A stretch of 34,063 nucleotides of DNA, taken from Nanobdellota archaeon (lineage in GTDB: Archaea > Nanobdellota > Nanobdellia > Parvarchaeales > Parvarchaeaceae). The notes below the pieces were generated by a model that was not told the DNA's origin, made no database searches, and saw only the letters and a list, made by a program, of their open reading frames with translations. The stretch lies in NCBI GenBank assembly GCA_021802505.1, contig JAJZXE010000008.1, positions 1 through 34,063 on the forward strand, in the 5' to 3' direction. Below, piece after piece: positions 15,597-23,866 of the stretch; position 1 is the first letter of the stretch; the number at the start of each line of letters is the position of its first letter. A program made the position numbers and the translations under genes.

Positions 15597-16762
15597 AAAC
15601 TGTATCTCCACCTCCTAAAATTAAGATTATTCAGGATAAACAGCGCCGCTATTATAACGAGTATAAATACGAAAGTGGATTTAAAACCTACCCTGTCTAT
15701 TGAAAATCCCGACAGTGTCGGCAGGATGACGCCGACTGACATCATTATTGCAAAAAAATAGCTGTTCGCCGCGTTTCTAAACCTAGTGCTAAAAGATCTT
15801 CCGATAGTCACGATGGAGGTAGGATAAGCGAGCCCGTGGGGTATACCCAGGATAAGAAATGCGCCTATAAATACTGTGAGGTCTTTAGACAACAGCATTG
15901 TTGTTATCCCTATAAATGTCAAGAGTATGGTAAAATTCATCACGAACTTTAGATTGCTTACGGGTTTAAACGAGAGATAGATTCTGGACAAAAAAGATGT
16001 GAGGAAGAAAAGCGAGAATATCAGCGTGACCAACGAGAAGGATATGGCAAATGTGTCCTTTTCGTATATGCCTGCAAAGGCTATCAAAACCGCAAAAGGG
16101 ATGTTATACGCCATTATATTAAAAAGCGCGGAACGAAACCCGTAATTGGAAAACACCCTTATTTTTACTTTTTTCTTCTTCTCCACCGGAAATCTCAGGT
16201 AAGGGGAAAGAACAAACGAGACCAATCCAAACAGGGCAAATACAAGAAATGCCTGCCGTATGCTTATAAAATTCAAAAGTTCGGATTCTATCATTGGTCC
16301 GATTATAAGACTGAAGCTTAATATGACGGTATAAAGGGACAATATCCTGTTTCTTGTCTTCAGGTCTTTGAAAAGTCCGGCTGAAGTTATTATATTCGGC
16401 ATTAAAAACCCCAGCAACACTCCCATGACCGCGGATAACAGCCATATGCTATAAAAATTGGAAACCCACACCCCTAAAAATACAAGCATGTAAATAAGAT
16501 TTGAAAGTATAAACGCCAGCCTCCTTCTTTCGGCTGACATCCTTGCATTCAGAAAGGCAGTCGTTAAAAATGTGGTGAATGAAAGCAGCGCCGCGATCAG
16601 CCCTACTTCTGTCTGTGAGAACCCGAAGTAGTATCTGACCAGAAGAGGAATGGAGGTGGTGAGCATGTTGTTGCTTGCCCGGATCGAAAAGGTTATAATC
16701 ATTATGGTCAGGACTATGTGTATGAACGAGATTTTTGACTGATTTTTATCTATTTTTTTCAT
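15593..16762 (-). CDS. Major facilitator superfamily transporter
   Basis: 389 residues with about twelve membrane helices. The loop between helices 2 and 3 (FLNARMSAERRRLAF) is the position of MFS motif A, here degenerate. A central loop rich in Lys (RFPVEKKKKVKIRVF, about 190-205) separates the two six-helix halves. Substrate unknown; general fold is that of drug/sugar:H+ antiporters. Translationally coupled to sua5 (4-base overlap), though no functional link is evident. Confidence 0.82.
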   Translation of the reverse strand: MKKIDKNQSKISFIHIVLTIMIITFSIRASNNMLTTSIPLLVRYYFGFSQTEVGLIAALLSFTTFLTTAFLNARMSAERRRLAFILSNLIYMLVFLGVWVSNFYSIWLLSAVMGVLLGFLMPNIITSAGLFKDLKTRNRILSLYTVILSFSLIIGPMIESELLNFISIRQAFLVFALFGLVSFVLSPYLRFPVEKKKKVKIRVFSNYGFRSALFNIMAYNIPFAVLIAFAGIYEKDTFAISFSLVTLIFSLFFLTSFLSRIYLSFKPVSNLKFVMNFTILLTFIGITTMLLSKDLTVFIGAFLILGIPHGLAYPTSIVTIGRSFSTRFRNAANSYFFAIMMSVGVILPTLSGFSIDRVGFKSTFVFILVIIAALFILNNLNFRRWRYSL

Positions 16763-16871
16763 ATCTTTTGGAATAAAATTTAAAACGTCAAAAATATTCT
16801 GTGTCCTCTGCCATTTCTACCGCTATAACTTTATTTATGCATGAATATACTTAAATGCTTCTGTTTTAATC

Positions 16872-16894
16872 TGCCAATAAAATCTTTGTTGGCA
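16872..16894. other. Perfect 6-bp inverted repeat in the gap before the MFS gene
   Basis: TGCCAA and TTGGCA separated by 11 bases, 48 bases after the minus-strand gene ending at 16942. It could form a small hairpin in RNA from either strand, perhaps a 3-prime end. The rest of the 179-base gap is AT-rich, with no gene seen. Confidence 0.3.
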
Positions 16895-16941
16895 AAGTTA
16901 GAATAAAATCCTGAAAATACTCGAGGTTATTACGGATTATT

Positions 16942-17160
16942 TTACTTATACTTTATCTTCATTACTTTAAATAATCCCTTCCACCTGTAAAGAAACAGCC
17001 AGCCGGCGGCAAGATATACTATCCCGATAAAACTCGCTCCGTTAGGCCCGAAATACCTGGTTAAAAAAACGAGGATGAGGATGAAACCAACCATGAAATA
17101 AAGCAAAACCACGGAAAAAAAGATTATCCTCTTATTCCCGCTTAATTCCTCCGTTATCAT
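16942..17160 (-). CDS. Small two-helix membrane protein, unknown
   Basis: 72 residues with two hydrophobic helices (about 12-33 and 42-58) and a basic C-terminus (RWKGLFKVMKIKYK). No recognised domain. A minus-strand TATA-like element (GATTTATTAC) lies about 25 bases upstream of the ATG. The gene stands alone, divergent from the adenylate-forming gene at 17241. Confidence 0.58.
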   Translation of the reverse strand: MITEELSGNKRIIFFSVVLLYFMVGFILILVFLTRYFGPNGASFIGIVYLAAGWLFLYRWKGLFKVMKIKYK

Positions 17161-17204
17161 TGCAGTTTAATGCATTTACGTAATAAATCAATTGACTCAG
17201 ATGG

Positions 17205-17218
17205 TAAAGTATTTATAT
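17205..17218 (+). promoter_or_regulatory. TATA promoter of the LuxE/PaaK-like gene
   Basis: TAAAGTATTTATAT, centred about 26 bases before the ATG at 17241; leaderless spacing. The same 14 bases occur in the vapBC promoter (minus strand, 11799-11817) and at 30574-30592. Confidence 0.6.
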
Positions 17219-17240
17219 CTAAAGTAATCACTATTAAAGA

Positions 17241-18338
17241 ATGAAGAATTATATAAATAACGTTAAGAAACGCCTCGGTAAAAGTTCATTTGAAGGCCTG
17301 TGGGAGGGATTTGAAAACGCACTCAAAGATTCATTAAACTGCGGCAGTTATGAAAACGGCAGTCTGGAATGGTTAAAGGAAGTTGCTAAATATCATATAA
17401 ATGAAGACAGCGGATCAGAGTATTGGATTGACCGGGCGAAAGCAAATAATATAACCGCAGGGAAAATCGATGATGCGGACAGCTTAGACGGGCTATTGAA
17501 CCTGCTTGGAGATGCAGATACAGACCTGCTTAAACAGGAAACGGGATATAGGGATTTTTACATGCCTAAGGCTGCAAATATCCAGGACTTATTTAAGAGT
17601 TCGTCTTCGGGAACCACCGGACCAGCGAAAACAGTGTATCACTCCGCTGAATCTCTCACTCTATCGGCTGTAGACGAATACACAGGAATAAAAGCCCAGT
17701 TCCCAGCTGGAAAAATCGCAGGAAAAGTATTGTTAGCGACCGGTCCCAACGGAGCATATCAGAAGGAGCACGAGATCCTCGCAGACATGCTCAATATGGA
17801 TTACATAGGGAACGGTTTCGAAACCAAGGGATTAAAACTGCTCGGTAAGGAAGAGTTCGCCAGAGCGATATCACCGGTAATTAAAAATACGGTAGACGCA
17901 CTTTACAGGGAAGAGGTTGGTTTAATGCCGAACGCGATGGAAATGCTGGGTATCCTGCCAAAAGAATACCTGCAAAAAGTCGATGTACTCAAGTTATCCG
18001 GTACAACGATAACCCCGCAGGGAATAATAGATGCGGAAAAGAACTACAAAAATAAGATCATACCTATGTACGGCCACTACGCCGGAAAATCCTCTATCGG
18101 GTTTTTATCAGAAGACCTGCAGCAGATTGATTATTTCCCGGCTTACCCCGCAACGATAATCAAGATAAACGATAAAAATCAAACTGCAATTGGTTACGGT
18201 GATAGAGGCAGAATAAAACTGATCGTTGCAGAGCCGGAACTTCTTCTGATCAAAGACGAGGACTATGCCGGCAGGGCTAAACCAAAAAGATTCTTCAAAT
18301 CTGTAGATGGATTGTCAGATCCCGGAAGAGATCAGTAA
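17241..18338 (+). CDS. Adenylate-forming (ANL) enzyme resembling LuxE / phenylacetate-CoA ligase, short form
   Basis: 365 residues. The ATP-binding motif SSSSGTTGPAK is at residues 120-130. Downstream blocks VLKLSGTTITPQGI, IIPMYGHYAG and GDRGRIKLIV fit the ANL core of PaaK/LuxE-like proteins, but the usual Thr-Glu of the A5 motif is replaced around MYGHYAGKS and the chain stops after a KSVDGLSDPGR end that resembles the WDGVxxVxP segment of that group. There is no mobile C-terminal domain. It should bind ATP and form an acyl-adenylate; transfer to CoA or a protein is uncertain. It converges on, and overlaps by 7 bases, a second ANL gene, which suggests a shared pathway. Confidence 0.7.
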   Translation: MKNYINNVKKRLGKSSFEGLWEGFENALKDSLNCGSYENGSLEWLKEVAKYHINEDSGSEYWIDRAKANNITAGKIDDADSLDGLLNLLGDADTDLLKQETGYRDFYMPKAANIQDLFKSSSSGTTGPAKTVYHSAESLTLSAVDEYTGIKAQFPAGKIAGKVLLATGPNGAYQKEHEILADMLNMDYIGNGFETKGLKLLGKEEFARAISPVIKNTVDALYREEVGLMPNAMEMLGILPKEYLQKVDVLKLSGTTITPQGIIDAEKNYKNKIIPMYGHYAGKSSIGFLSEDLQQIDYFPAYPATIIKINDKNQTAIGYGDRGRIKLIVAEPELLLIKDEDYAGRAKPKRFFKSVDGLSDPGRDQ

Positions 18339-19681
18339 GCGCTTATACCGCGTTTATCGACTATTTTTGCGGATTTAAGGACCTTCGGGTCATAGAAGGG
18401 TATCTTGTCTTTTTCGGTCAATTCCAGCCGTAACAAACCCAATTTTTTCTCAAGGACGTATTTTATTTCCATCTCCTGCTCGGAAAGTTTGCTTATCAGG
18501 TATTCTAGCACTTTGTCTTTACTGCCTTCAAAGGCATTTTTGTAAAAGTAAAAGGTGAGTTTGTCCACCCCGTTTTCCCTTGTTAATTCTGCGTAACCTT
18601 CCCCAAGATTGAATCTCCTGGCAGTCGAGGCTATAACATTGTCTGCGATTATGTCATTTAACTTTGAAACAGAGAAATTTATTAATTTATTTGACCTTCC
18701 CAAAAATTCCAAATAAACGTAATCCTTGTCTATACCCAAAAATTTGACGTTTTCTTTGGTATTGTAATTTATCAAAGGCATATGGATTTTGTTCTTAAAG
18801 CACTTATTGGTTACAATTAAATCGCCGGACAAACCTTTTTTCTCATCATCAAGAGAGTAAATTAATTTGCCGTCCGACAGTATACCGAACTCATTGCCGT
18901 ATCTGCCCAACTTGAATACATAGGTATCTTTTAAAGTATCATCATTTAAGAGACTCTCCGGATAGAACTTGTAGCCCGTCAGCCTTTCAGTCGAAGCGAG
19001 AAAATTTATCAAACCCTTCATCGGCAGAAACTTGTGCAAAAGCCTGGATCTCTCAATATCGGACGGCTCGCCGCCGATGAGTGCATAAACTTCATTCTTC
19101 GATGCGATTTCCCTGAGTTTTCTGCGTCTTTCTTCGTCCAATCCGTATATCTGCCTAAAAAGAAGGGATGGGAAACCTATTAATAGGATTTTTTTATTCA
19201 GATTGGGATTTGCTCCCAGTATCTTGTCTGCATATACAAATAAGTCAAATATATTTTGGCCGGGACCTTGGTCTATTTCTATCGCATTTGAATGGGTGAT
19301 AGAAGAAGAAAGAACTGCGCCGCTTATTGCAGGCCTCGGAGCAGCGATGTTGAAGATTATCGATGGATCCTCGCCCAGAACCTCCTGGTAGATGAGATGG
19401 AAACCATATCCGAATAAATTAAGATCATCATACGTAGTCGGTATTATTTTAGGTTTGCCTGTAGAACCGGAAGTTAAAAACAGTGACAGATTAGCCTTAT
19501 CTTTAGGTATAAACTTATAGAAATTATCGTCCAAAAAATCCTCTCCGGTCAGTATCCTGCTGTTTTCAAGGAAAGAGATTATGACGTTTTTATTTTTAAA
19601 ATCTGCTAACTTATAGTTTTCGGAATAAAAAGCTATCTCCCTTGCCTTCTTCAACGTGTTTTCAATCGATGGTTTTTCCAT
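18332..19681 (-). CDS. Adenylate-forming enzyme (acyl/aryl-CoA ligase-like), third gene of the KaiC-V4R operon
   Basis: 449 residues from the ATG at 19681, one base after the V4R stop. The P-loop LTSGSTGKPK is at 70-78; LIGGEPSD (about 202-208) matches the GGEP block of PaaK/LuxE-like enzymes; ASTE (229-232) is the A5 motif; YNTKE (306-310) stands where YRTGD is expected, so the ribose-binding Asp appears to be Glu; GRSNKLI (328-334) is the hinge A8 motif, followed by about 115 residues of C-terminal domain. It likely activates a carboxylate as an adenylate and passes it to CoA or another thiol. The frame is open upstream inside the V4R gene, but that part is not homologous. Confidence 0.8.
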   Translation of the reverse strand: MEKPSIENTLKKAREIAFYSENYKLADFKNKNVIISFLENSRILTGEDFLDDNFYKFIPKDKANLSLFLTSGSTGKPKIIPTTYDDLNLFGYGFHLIYQEVLGEDPSIIFNIAAPRPAISGAVLSSSITHSNAIEIDQGPGQNIFDLFVYADKILGANPNLNKKILLIGFPSLLFRQIYGLDEERRRKLREIASKNEVYALIGGEPSDIERSRLLHKFLPMKGLINFLASTERLTGYKFYPESLLNDDTLKDTYVFKLGRYGNEFGILSDGKLIYSLDDEKKGLSGDLIVTNKCFKNKIHMPLINYNTKENVKFLGIDKDYVYLEFLGRSNKLINFSVSKLNDIIADNVIASTARRFNLGEGYAELTRENGVDKLTFYFYKNAFEGSKDKVLEYLISKLSEQEMEIKYVLEKKLGLLRLELTEKDKIPFYDPKVLKSAKIVDKRGISAY

Positions 19682-19682
19682 A

Positions 19683-20213
19683 TTACTCTGTAACTTTAGA
19701 TATAAATTTACATTCGCTGCTTCCGGCTGCTTTACAATATATTTCCTCTGTCGTGTGTTTTTTTCCGAATAAATTATCAAAAAAGGAAGATAAAACGCCG
19801 GCCAGAAAAAAGCAGACTGGTTCTTTTGCAGCGCCAAAAGTATTTAAGTATGATTCCGCGAAAGGAGAAACGGGTGTGGATGTTATTACAGAATCCTTTT
19901 CAAAAATAAAATTCCATTTTCCAAAACCGCTGGATAGTATAATATTAGATAAAAAGTCAAAGGTCTTTTTATTATCTTCATTAAATATCTTCTTGTAAGC
20001 TTGAACCAATGGCGTTACACTTGAATACCCTGCATCGTATAAATCTTTTTTTTTGCCATATTTCAATAACAGCCCTGCGACTGAAGAAAAGATACCCATA
20101 TTAAGCAAGATTCCGGGCCGGCCCATCAAAAGCAGCCTATTATCCTGAAATTTTACATTTTTAGTCAAAAACATTTCGTTCAAAAAATCCTGGGATGAAT
20201 CGTCATTTGACAT
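19683..20213 (-). CDS. V4R-domain small-molecule-binding protein
   Basis: 176 residues. The V4R (4-vinyl reductase) domain spans about 60-172 and ends in the diagnostic cysteine pattern: Cys134 in PVCFFLAG, Cys160 in EIYCKAAG and Cys168 in SSECKF. V4R domains occur in the chlorophyll protein BchJ and in sensors of aromatic compounds, and are thought to bind hydrophobic ligands; no catalytic role is implied. The N-terminal 50 residues lack a recognisable DNA-binding helix. The start overlaps the KaiC-like stop by 11 bases and the stop is one base from the ligase ATG, so all three are made together. Confidence 0.83.
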   Translation of the reverse strand: MSNDDSSQDFLNEMFLTKNVKFQDNRLLLMGRPGILLNMGIFSSVAGLLLKYGKKKDLYDAGYSSVTPLVQAYKKIFNEDNKKTFDFLSNIILSSGFGKWNFIFEKDSVITSTPVSPFAESYLNTFGAAKEPVCFFLAGVLSSFFDNLFGKKHTTEEIYCKAAGSSECKFISKVTE

Positions 20214-20865
20214 ATATACCGCCTTTGTCTATCCTCATCGGTAACATTGACCTGTCATTGTTCGTCCTCCTCATCTTGATTATCTGCATGCTTCTGTCAA
20301 AATCTCCCCCTAATCCGGTATAAAACAATTTGATCACCGCATCTGATAAGTATTCACCGCTAAAATACATAATATCACTGTCGGAAATCTGCGGCTGCTC
20401 ATCCGTGACTATCGCCGTCACACTCAATTTCTTAAGCTCCGTGACCAGATCCAGCATGAATTTTCTAAATTTACCCTTATCGTCCATGTACATTGAAATG
20501 GCGGACAGAGAATCGATAACTACTCTTGAAACTTTGTTTTCCCTGATCAAGTCCAGTACCCCGAGATACTCAAAATTTATAGGTGAATTAAACGTTATAA
20601 TAAACTTTTTATCCTCCAGTAGTTTCCTAACGTTTTCAAAGCCTATGCTCTCCATGTCCAAGACGATATCTCTTTCCTGCTCTTCAAAGGAAACAAACAG
20701 ACACGTCTGTCCGTTCTTTAGACCCTCATAAAGAAATGACATTCCTATAAGAGACTTTCCGGAGCCCGGTCCCCCTATGATGCTGATTATGGAGCCTTCC
20801 TCAAAGCCGCCGTCTATCTTTGCATCCAGACCGTTTATCCCGCTTTTTATCCGTTTTATTGCCAT
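20203..20865 (-). CDS. KaiC/RadA-like RecA-superfamily ATPase, single domain
   Basis: 220 residues. Walker A is GGPGSGKS (31-38), the catalytic Glu is in FVSFEEQ (about 60), Walker B is VVIDSLSAI (about 115-123), and the end MRRTNNDRSMLPMRI matches the KMRRT-type finger of KaiC/GvpD-like proteins. One RecA domain only, where circadian KaiC has two. Archaeal stand-alone KaiC-like ATPases act in signalling or regulation, often with a partner encoded next to them. A TATA element (CCTATATATTC, 20882-20892) and a close Shine-Dalgarno (AAAGGT, 20871-20876) precede the ATG. First gene of the operon with V4R and the ligase. Confidence 0.88.
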   Translation of the reverse strand: MAIKRIKSGINGLDAKIDGGFEEGSIISIIGGPGSGKSLIGMSFLYEGLKNGQTCLFVSFEEQERDIVLDMESIGFENVRKLLEDKKFIITFNSPINFEYLGVLDLIRENKVSRVVIDSLSAISMYMDDKGKFRKFMLDLVTELKKLSVTAIVTDEQPQISDSDIMYFSGEYLSDAVIKLFYTGLGGDFDRSMQIIKMRRTNNDRSMLPMRIDKGGIYVK

Positions 20866-20870
20866 CGCTG

Positions 20871-20892
20871 ACCTTTATATAGAATATATAGG
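20871..20892 (-). promoter_or_regulatory. Promoter and ribosome-binding site of the KaiC-V4R-ligase operon
   Basis: TATA element CCTATATATTC (20882-20892) about 23 bases before the ATG at 20865, with AAAGGT (20871-20876) 5 bases before the ATG. The predicted leader would be very short. Confidence 0.5.
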
Positions 20893-20950
20893 TATACTCC
20901 TAATTTAAATAGTTTCTGACTTTATTGTAATTTTTGTAAATATTGTAAAT

Positions 20951-21892
20951 CTAAGGATTGCTTTCCTTGTTTTTTGTCTTTTTCTTTTCGTCTTGAGAAG
21001 CATTTTTATTATTGCTTTTATCGAAAAGTCCCCTTATGCCTTCCACACCCAAAGGAGTAGGAATACTGAAACCCTTGCTGTCAGTCGGAACAAAAACCAT
21101 TAAGTTCTTGCCGTTCAGGCTTATTTCATACATCATATTAAGGGAACGGAGCTGCATCGCGAACAGGTCTCTCTTGTATTTCTCGCTTGCCTCTATTATT
21201 TTATCCGCAGCCAGTGATTCGCTTTCCGCCAGTTTAACCCTTGCCTGTTTTTCCCTGTCCGCAACGGCCACCCTTGCCATTGCATCCTGCAGATCCGGAG
21301 GTATGCTTACGTCGCGGATCTCTACGGATATCGCCTCTATCCCCCAGTCTGTTATTCTTTCCTGTATGAGATTTTTCACGTCTTTTCCTATTACATCCCT
21401 GCCGGCCAGCATTTCGGACAGTTCCGTCTTTCCTATTATGTCACGCAATGCCGTCTGCGCCGCAAGCTGGACTGACTCTTTGTATATCTGAACGTTCAAA
21501 ACCGCACTTTCCGAATTAAGAACTTTCCAGAAGAGCAGTGCATCTACATCCACCGGAACATTGTCTTTTGTCAGCGTCTTCTCTGCCTTAAAGATGGTAT
21601 TTATAACACGTAAATCGAGAGTTACCGGCGTAGTCTGTATAAAAGGAATGATTATGTGTATGCCCGGCCCCATTATCCCGACGTACTTTCCAAATGACAG
21701 AACCGCTTTTCTGTTCCATTGGTTTACTATTCTTATCGCTGCGGCCAGAAACACCAGAAAAAGGAATATTCCTGTGATTAGACCCGCATAGACATTCACG
21801 ATTGAAACGAGATAACCGATTACCGCAGGTATGAAGATCACAAACAAGATGCCCAATGCATCTCCGTTAAAAATTTTCATCTGCACTGACAT
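20951..21892 (-). CDS. SPFH/Band 7 (stomatin/prohibitin-like) membrane protein
   Basis: 313 residues. Two hydrophobic segments at about 13-60, then a Band 7 domain (about 60-250) with IRIVNQWNRKAVLSFGKY, GPGIHIIIPF, TKDNVPVDVDALLFWKV, LRDIIGKTELSEMLAGRD and the helix AVADREKQARVKLAESESLAADKI, all typical of slipins. A charged tail (KKKTKNKESNP) follows. Such proteins form membrane scaffolds; archaeal slipins usually pair with an NfeD protease partner, but no nfeD is next to it. A minus-strand TATA (CCTTAAATAG, 21913-21922) about 25 bases upstream supports the ATG at 21892. The IS605-type remnant begins 12 bases beyond this promoter. Confidence 0.92.
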   Translation of the reverse strand: MSVQMKIFNGDALGILFVIFIPAVIGYLVSIVNVYAGLITGIFLFLVFLAAAIRIVNQWNRKAVLSFGKYVGIMGPGIHIIIPFIQTTPVTLDLRVINTIFKAEKTLTKDNVPVDVDALLFWKVLNSESAVLNVQIYKESVQLAAQTALRDIIGKTELSEMLAGRDVIGKDVKNLIQERITDWGIEAISVEIRDVSIPPDLQDAMARVAVADREKQARVKLAESESLAADKIIEASEKYKRDLFAMQLRSLNMMYEISLNGKNLMVFVPTDSKGFSIPTPLGVEGIRGLFDKSNNKNASQDEKKKTKNKESNP

Positions 21893-21933
21893 AGCAAGTT
21901 AATCAATCCATACTATTTAAGGATATTTTAAAA

Positions 21934-22195
21934 CGTGACATCACCAAACACGGCTAAAGCTGCGGGCTTTCACCCTTTGCCGGAAGTTTTCTACCTTTCT
22001 TAGGGAGGTGTAGTTCCTGTTTCTTTGACGATGCTTGTATCAGCTTTATATGATGTAGAGACCTAATCATGTACTTAATTTATCTACATTTTTGAGGGAT
22101 ATATTCTGTATTTGTAGCCTCTTTTTACTTATATAGTCCCATTCGTTTTCATCCTATGACTTAATAGGACTTAAACCGTGAGTTTTCCTGCTCAC
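21934..22195 (-). mobile_element. Degraded IS200/IS605-type TnpB element (left of the AbiE pair)
   Basis: About 262 bases in a 365-base stretch without an intact gene. Read on the minus strand it starts with a hairpin (GTGAG, 8-base loop, CTCAC; 22178-22195), then carries a broken TnpB start, and ends with the block AAAGCCCGCAGCTTTAGCC followed by GATGTCACG (to 21934). The start hairpin and end block are those of the 72-base copy at 23867-23938, in the same orientation. GCCxxxGGCTTTAGCC-like hairpins near the 3-prime end are characteristic of IS605/IS1341-type elements, where they overlap the guide-like RNA of TnpB. Ends are set by comparing the two copies and may be a few bases off. Confidence 0.65.
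21970..22152 (-). pseudogene. tnpB remnant (N-terminal fragment, with stops and a frameshift)
   Basis: From an ATG at 22152 the minus strand reads MKTNGTI, a stop, then VKRGYKYRIYPSKM and another stop; KNVDKLST continues in a shifted frame. KxxYKYRIYPSKxQxxxL is the classic TnpB N-terminus. A later segment (KADTSIVKETGTTPP, then stops) could be the C-terminal tail. The catalytic RuvC and zinc-finger parts are missing, so this is an internal deletion and decay product. Confidence 0.6.
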
Positions 22196-22228
22196 CCTCC
22201 TTACAAAAAGTTTTTATTGTAGATTTTT

Positions 22229-22240
22229 CTTATAATAATT
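22229..22240 (+). promoter_or_regulatory. TATA box of the AbiE operon
   Basis: CTTATAATAATT about 25 bases before the ATG at 22258; leaderless spacing. It lies just outside the left TnpB-element remnant. Confidence 0.5.
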
Positions 22241-22257
22241 AACAAAAAGTGTAACTT

Positions 22258-22989
22258 ATGGGAAAAATAATCAACGCAGACGAACTACCGGATTTTTTTG
22301 ATGTAGCAACCCTCGGGAGGGTGTTAGATGGCAGGAGCAAAAGGTCGATAAGATATTCGCTTGGTAAATTGTTGTCCGAACACAAGCTGTTTAAGGTTGA
22401 CAGGCATTTTTACACTAAATCCGGGGATCCTTTTTTTGTCGCGACACTGGCATGCAACGGTTACATCGGTTTATCCTCCGCGCTTTTTATTCTCGGTTTA
22501 AAGGAGGAAATGGATGCAGACGTGTACGTGTGCACCAACACCTACAAACGGCCATTTAGGTTTTTGGACAAGAAAATAACTCCGATAAACGTGTCAAACT
22601 TTTTTTGGGGAACGACCATAGTTGAAAAGGACGGCAGAGAGATACTCGTCTCCACGCTTCCCAAAACCATATTTGACATGTTGTACAGGGTTAAGTACGC
22701 GGATTTCCAATACCTATATAGAGCTCTAGGATATGATACAATGAAGAAGAAGGATTGGGAGGAATTACTGGGGTTTATAACGGACTCCAATACCACAGTG
22801 ATAAGAAGGACCGGCCACCTCCTCGACGGGATCGCTCCGGGGTGGTTTGTGTCCAAATTGAAAGAGATGAGTGACAAAGCGAAGGGGGTTTCGTTCTTTT
22901 ACGGCCATGTTTTTGATAATTATGATAGCAACTGGAAGATTTTTGACGGACTCAACGTGACAAGATGGAAAAATGGAATTAGATTTTGA
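22258..22989 (+). CDS. AbiEi-type antitoxin / transcriptional regulator
   Basis: 243 residues. The N-terminal part (about 1-60) resembles a winged-helix unit (LGRVLDGRSKRSIRYSLGKLLSEHKLFKVDRHFYT), and FVATLACNGYIGLSSALFILGL with the following segment to about residue 190 matches AbiEi-family antitoxins (COG5340-like). These bind the operon promoter and counteract the AbiEii nucleotidyltransferase. The toxin gene starts 17 bases before this stop. Promoter TATA at 22229-22240. The gene pair is enclosed by two IS605-derived fragments. Confidence 0.82.
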   Translation: MGKIINADELPDFFDVATLGRVLDGRSKRSIRYSLGKLLSEHKLFKVDRHFYTKSGDPFFVATLACNGYIGLSSALFILGLKEEMDADVYVCTNTYKRPFRFLDKKITPINVSNFFWGTTIVEKDGREILVSTLPKTIFDMLYRVKYADFQYLYRALGYDTMKKKDWEELLGFITDSNTTVIRRTGHLLDGIAPGWFVSKLKEMSDKAKGVSFFYGHVFDNYDSNWKIFDGLNVTRWKNGIRF

Positions 22990-23701
22990 GGCGATAGCGT
23001 CCCGCACCGGTATCTCCACTCCGAGAATAAAGGAGAATTTAAAGACTTATGACACAATGATGGAGCTGTTCCCAAGGCTAGAAGCAGAAAAACAGCTGGT
23101 CGGCCTCTACGGCGGCACTGCCATGAACAAAATATATTACGGCAAGGACCAACGGCTATCCTACGATATAGACCTCTTTTGTTACAATTACCCCGATACT
23201 GTCAAAGCGATCGAAAAAATGGGCGGCGTTATGGTAATCGCCCGCTATCATGAGAGGGGTCGCTCAAAAATGAGGTTAAAAGGGATAAATATTGACCTTT
23301 GGGCGGTGCCGAAAAAAACGGATGAAATGCCATCCAAAAAGATACTCAAAGATCTCTTATACTATTACGGATACCTTATACCCCCATTGGCGGTACCGTC
23401 ATACAGTTTGGAATATCTCCTGGCGAGTAAAACGATGGCGATGGCGGACAGAAATATGCTCAAAGATATATACGATCTATGGCGCGGTTTGAAACTCGCC
23501 GTCGATTTGGAAAAATACAAATTTTATATAAAGAAAATAGGGAAAGAACTTGACATCGACGTCTTTTCTTACATACCCGCCCAAATCGCGTTTATGCTCA
23601 AGAACACCAAATACTACGAAAAGGAAAGCATCGACACCACTTATCAGCCGCCAGTTACACTGATGTTAAACGAAGTAAAGGCTGTTTTAGAGTCTATCTG
23701 A
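22973..23701 (+). CDS. AbiEii-type nucleotidyltransferase toxin
   Basis: 242 residues. The nucleotidyltransferase motif is LYGGTAMNKIYY (Gly47-Gly48-Thr49) followed by LSYDIDLF with metal-binding Asp65 and Asp67; a third acidic position is in INIDLWAVP (about 104). The later block LLASKTMAMADRNMLKDIYDLW matches the K-x-x-A-x-x-x-R-x-x-KDxxDL region of the AbiEii/MenT family. Members transfer nucleotides to tRNA or other targets and block growth until neutralised by AbiEi; they often act in phage defence. Coupled to the antitoxin by a 17-base overlap. Confidence 0.88.
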   Translation: MELDFEAIASRTGISTPRIKENLKTYDTMMELFPRLEAEKQLVGLYGGTAMNKIYYGKDQRLSYDIDLFCYNYPDTVKAIEKMGGVMVIARYHERGRSKMRLKGINIDLWAVPKKTDEMPSKKILKDLLYYYGYLIPPLAVPSYSLEYLLASKTMAMADRNMLKDIYDLWRGLKLAVDLEKYKFYIKKIGKELDIDVFSYIPAQIAFMLKNTKYYEKESIDTTYQPPVTLMLNEVKAVLESI

Positions 23702-23866
23702 AACCGACTGTTTCGTCAGCTAAACAAGCCCGAGGAAATAACTGTTTATAGAATCCTCAAAAGTACTCCTGCACTTGTCTATTAATGTCTTTCTACAGTA
23801 TCTCCGAAAAGCTTATTTTGTATGGGCACTAAATTTAGCAAAATCCTTCAATTCGCCAAATTTACC

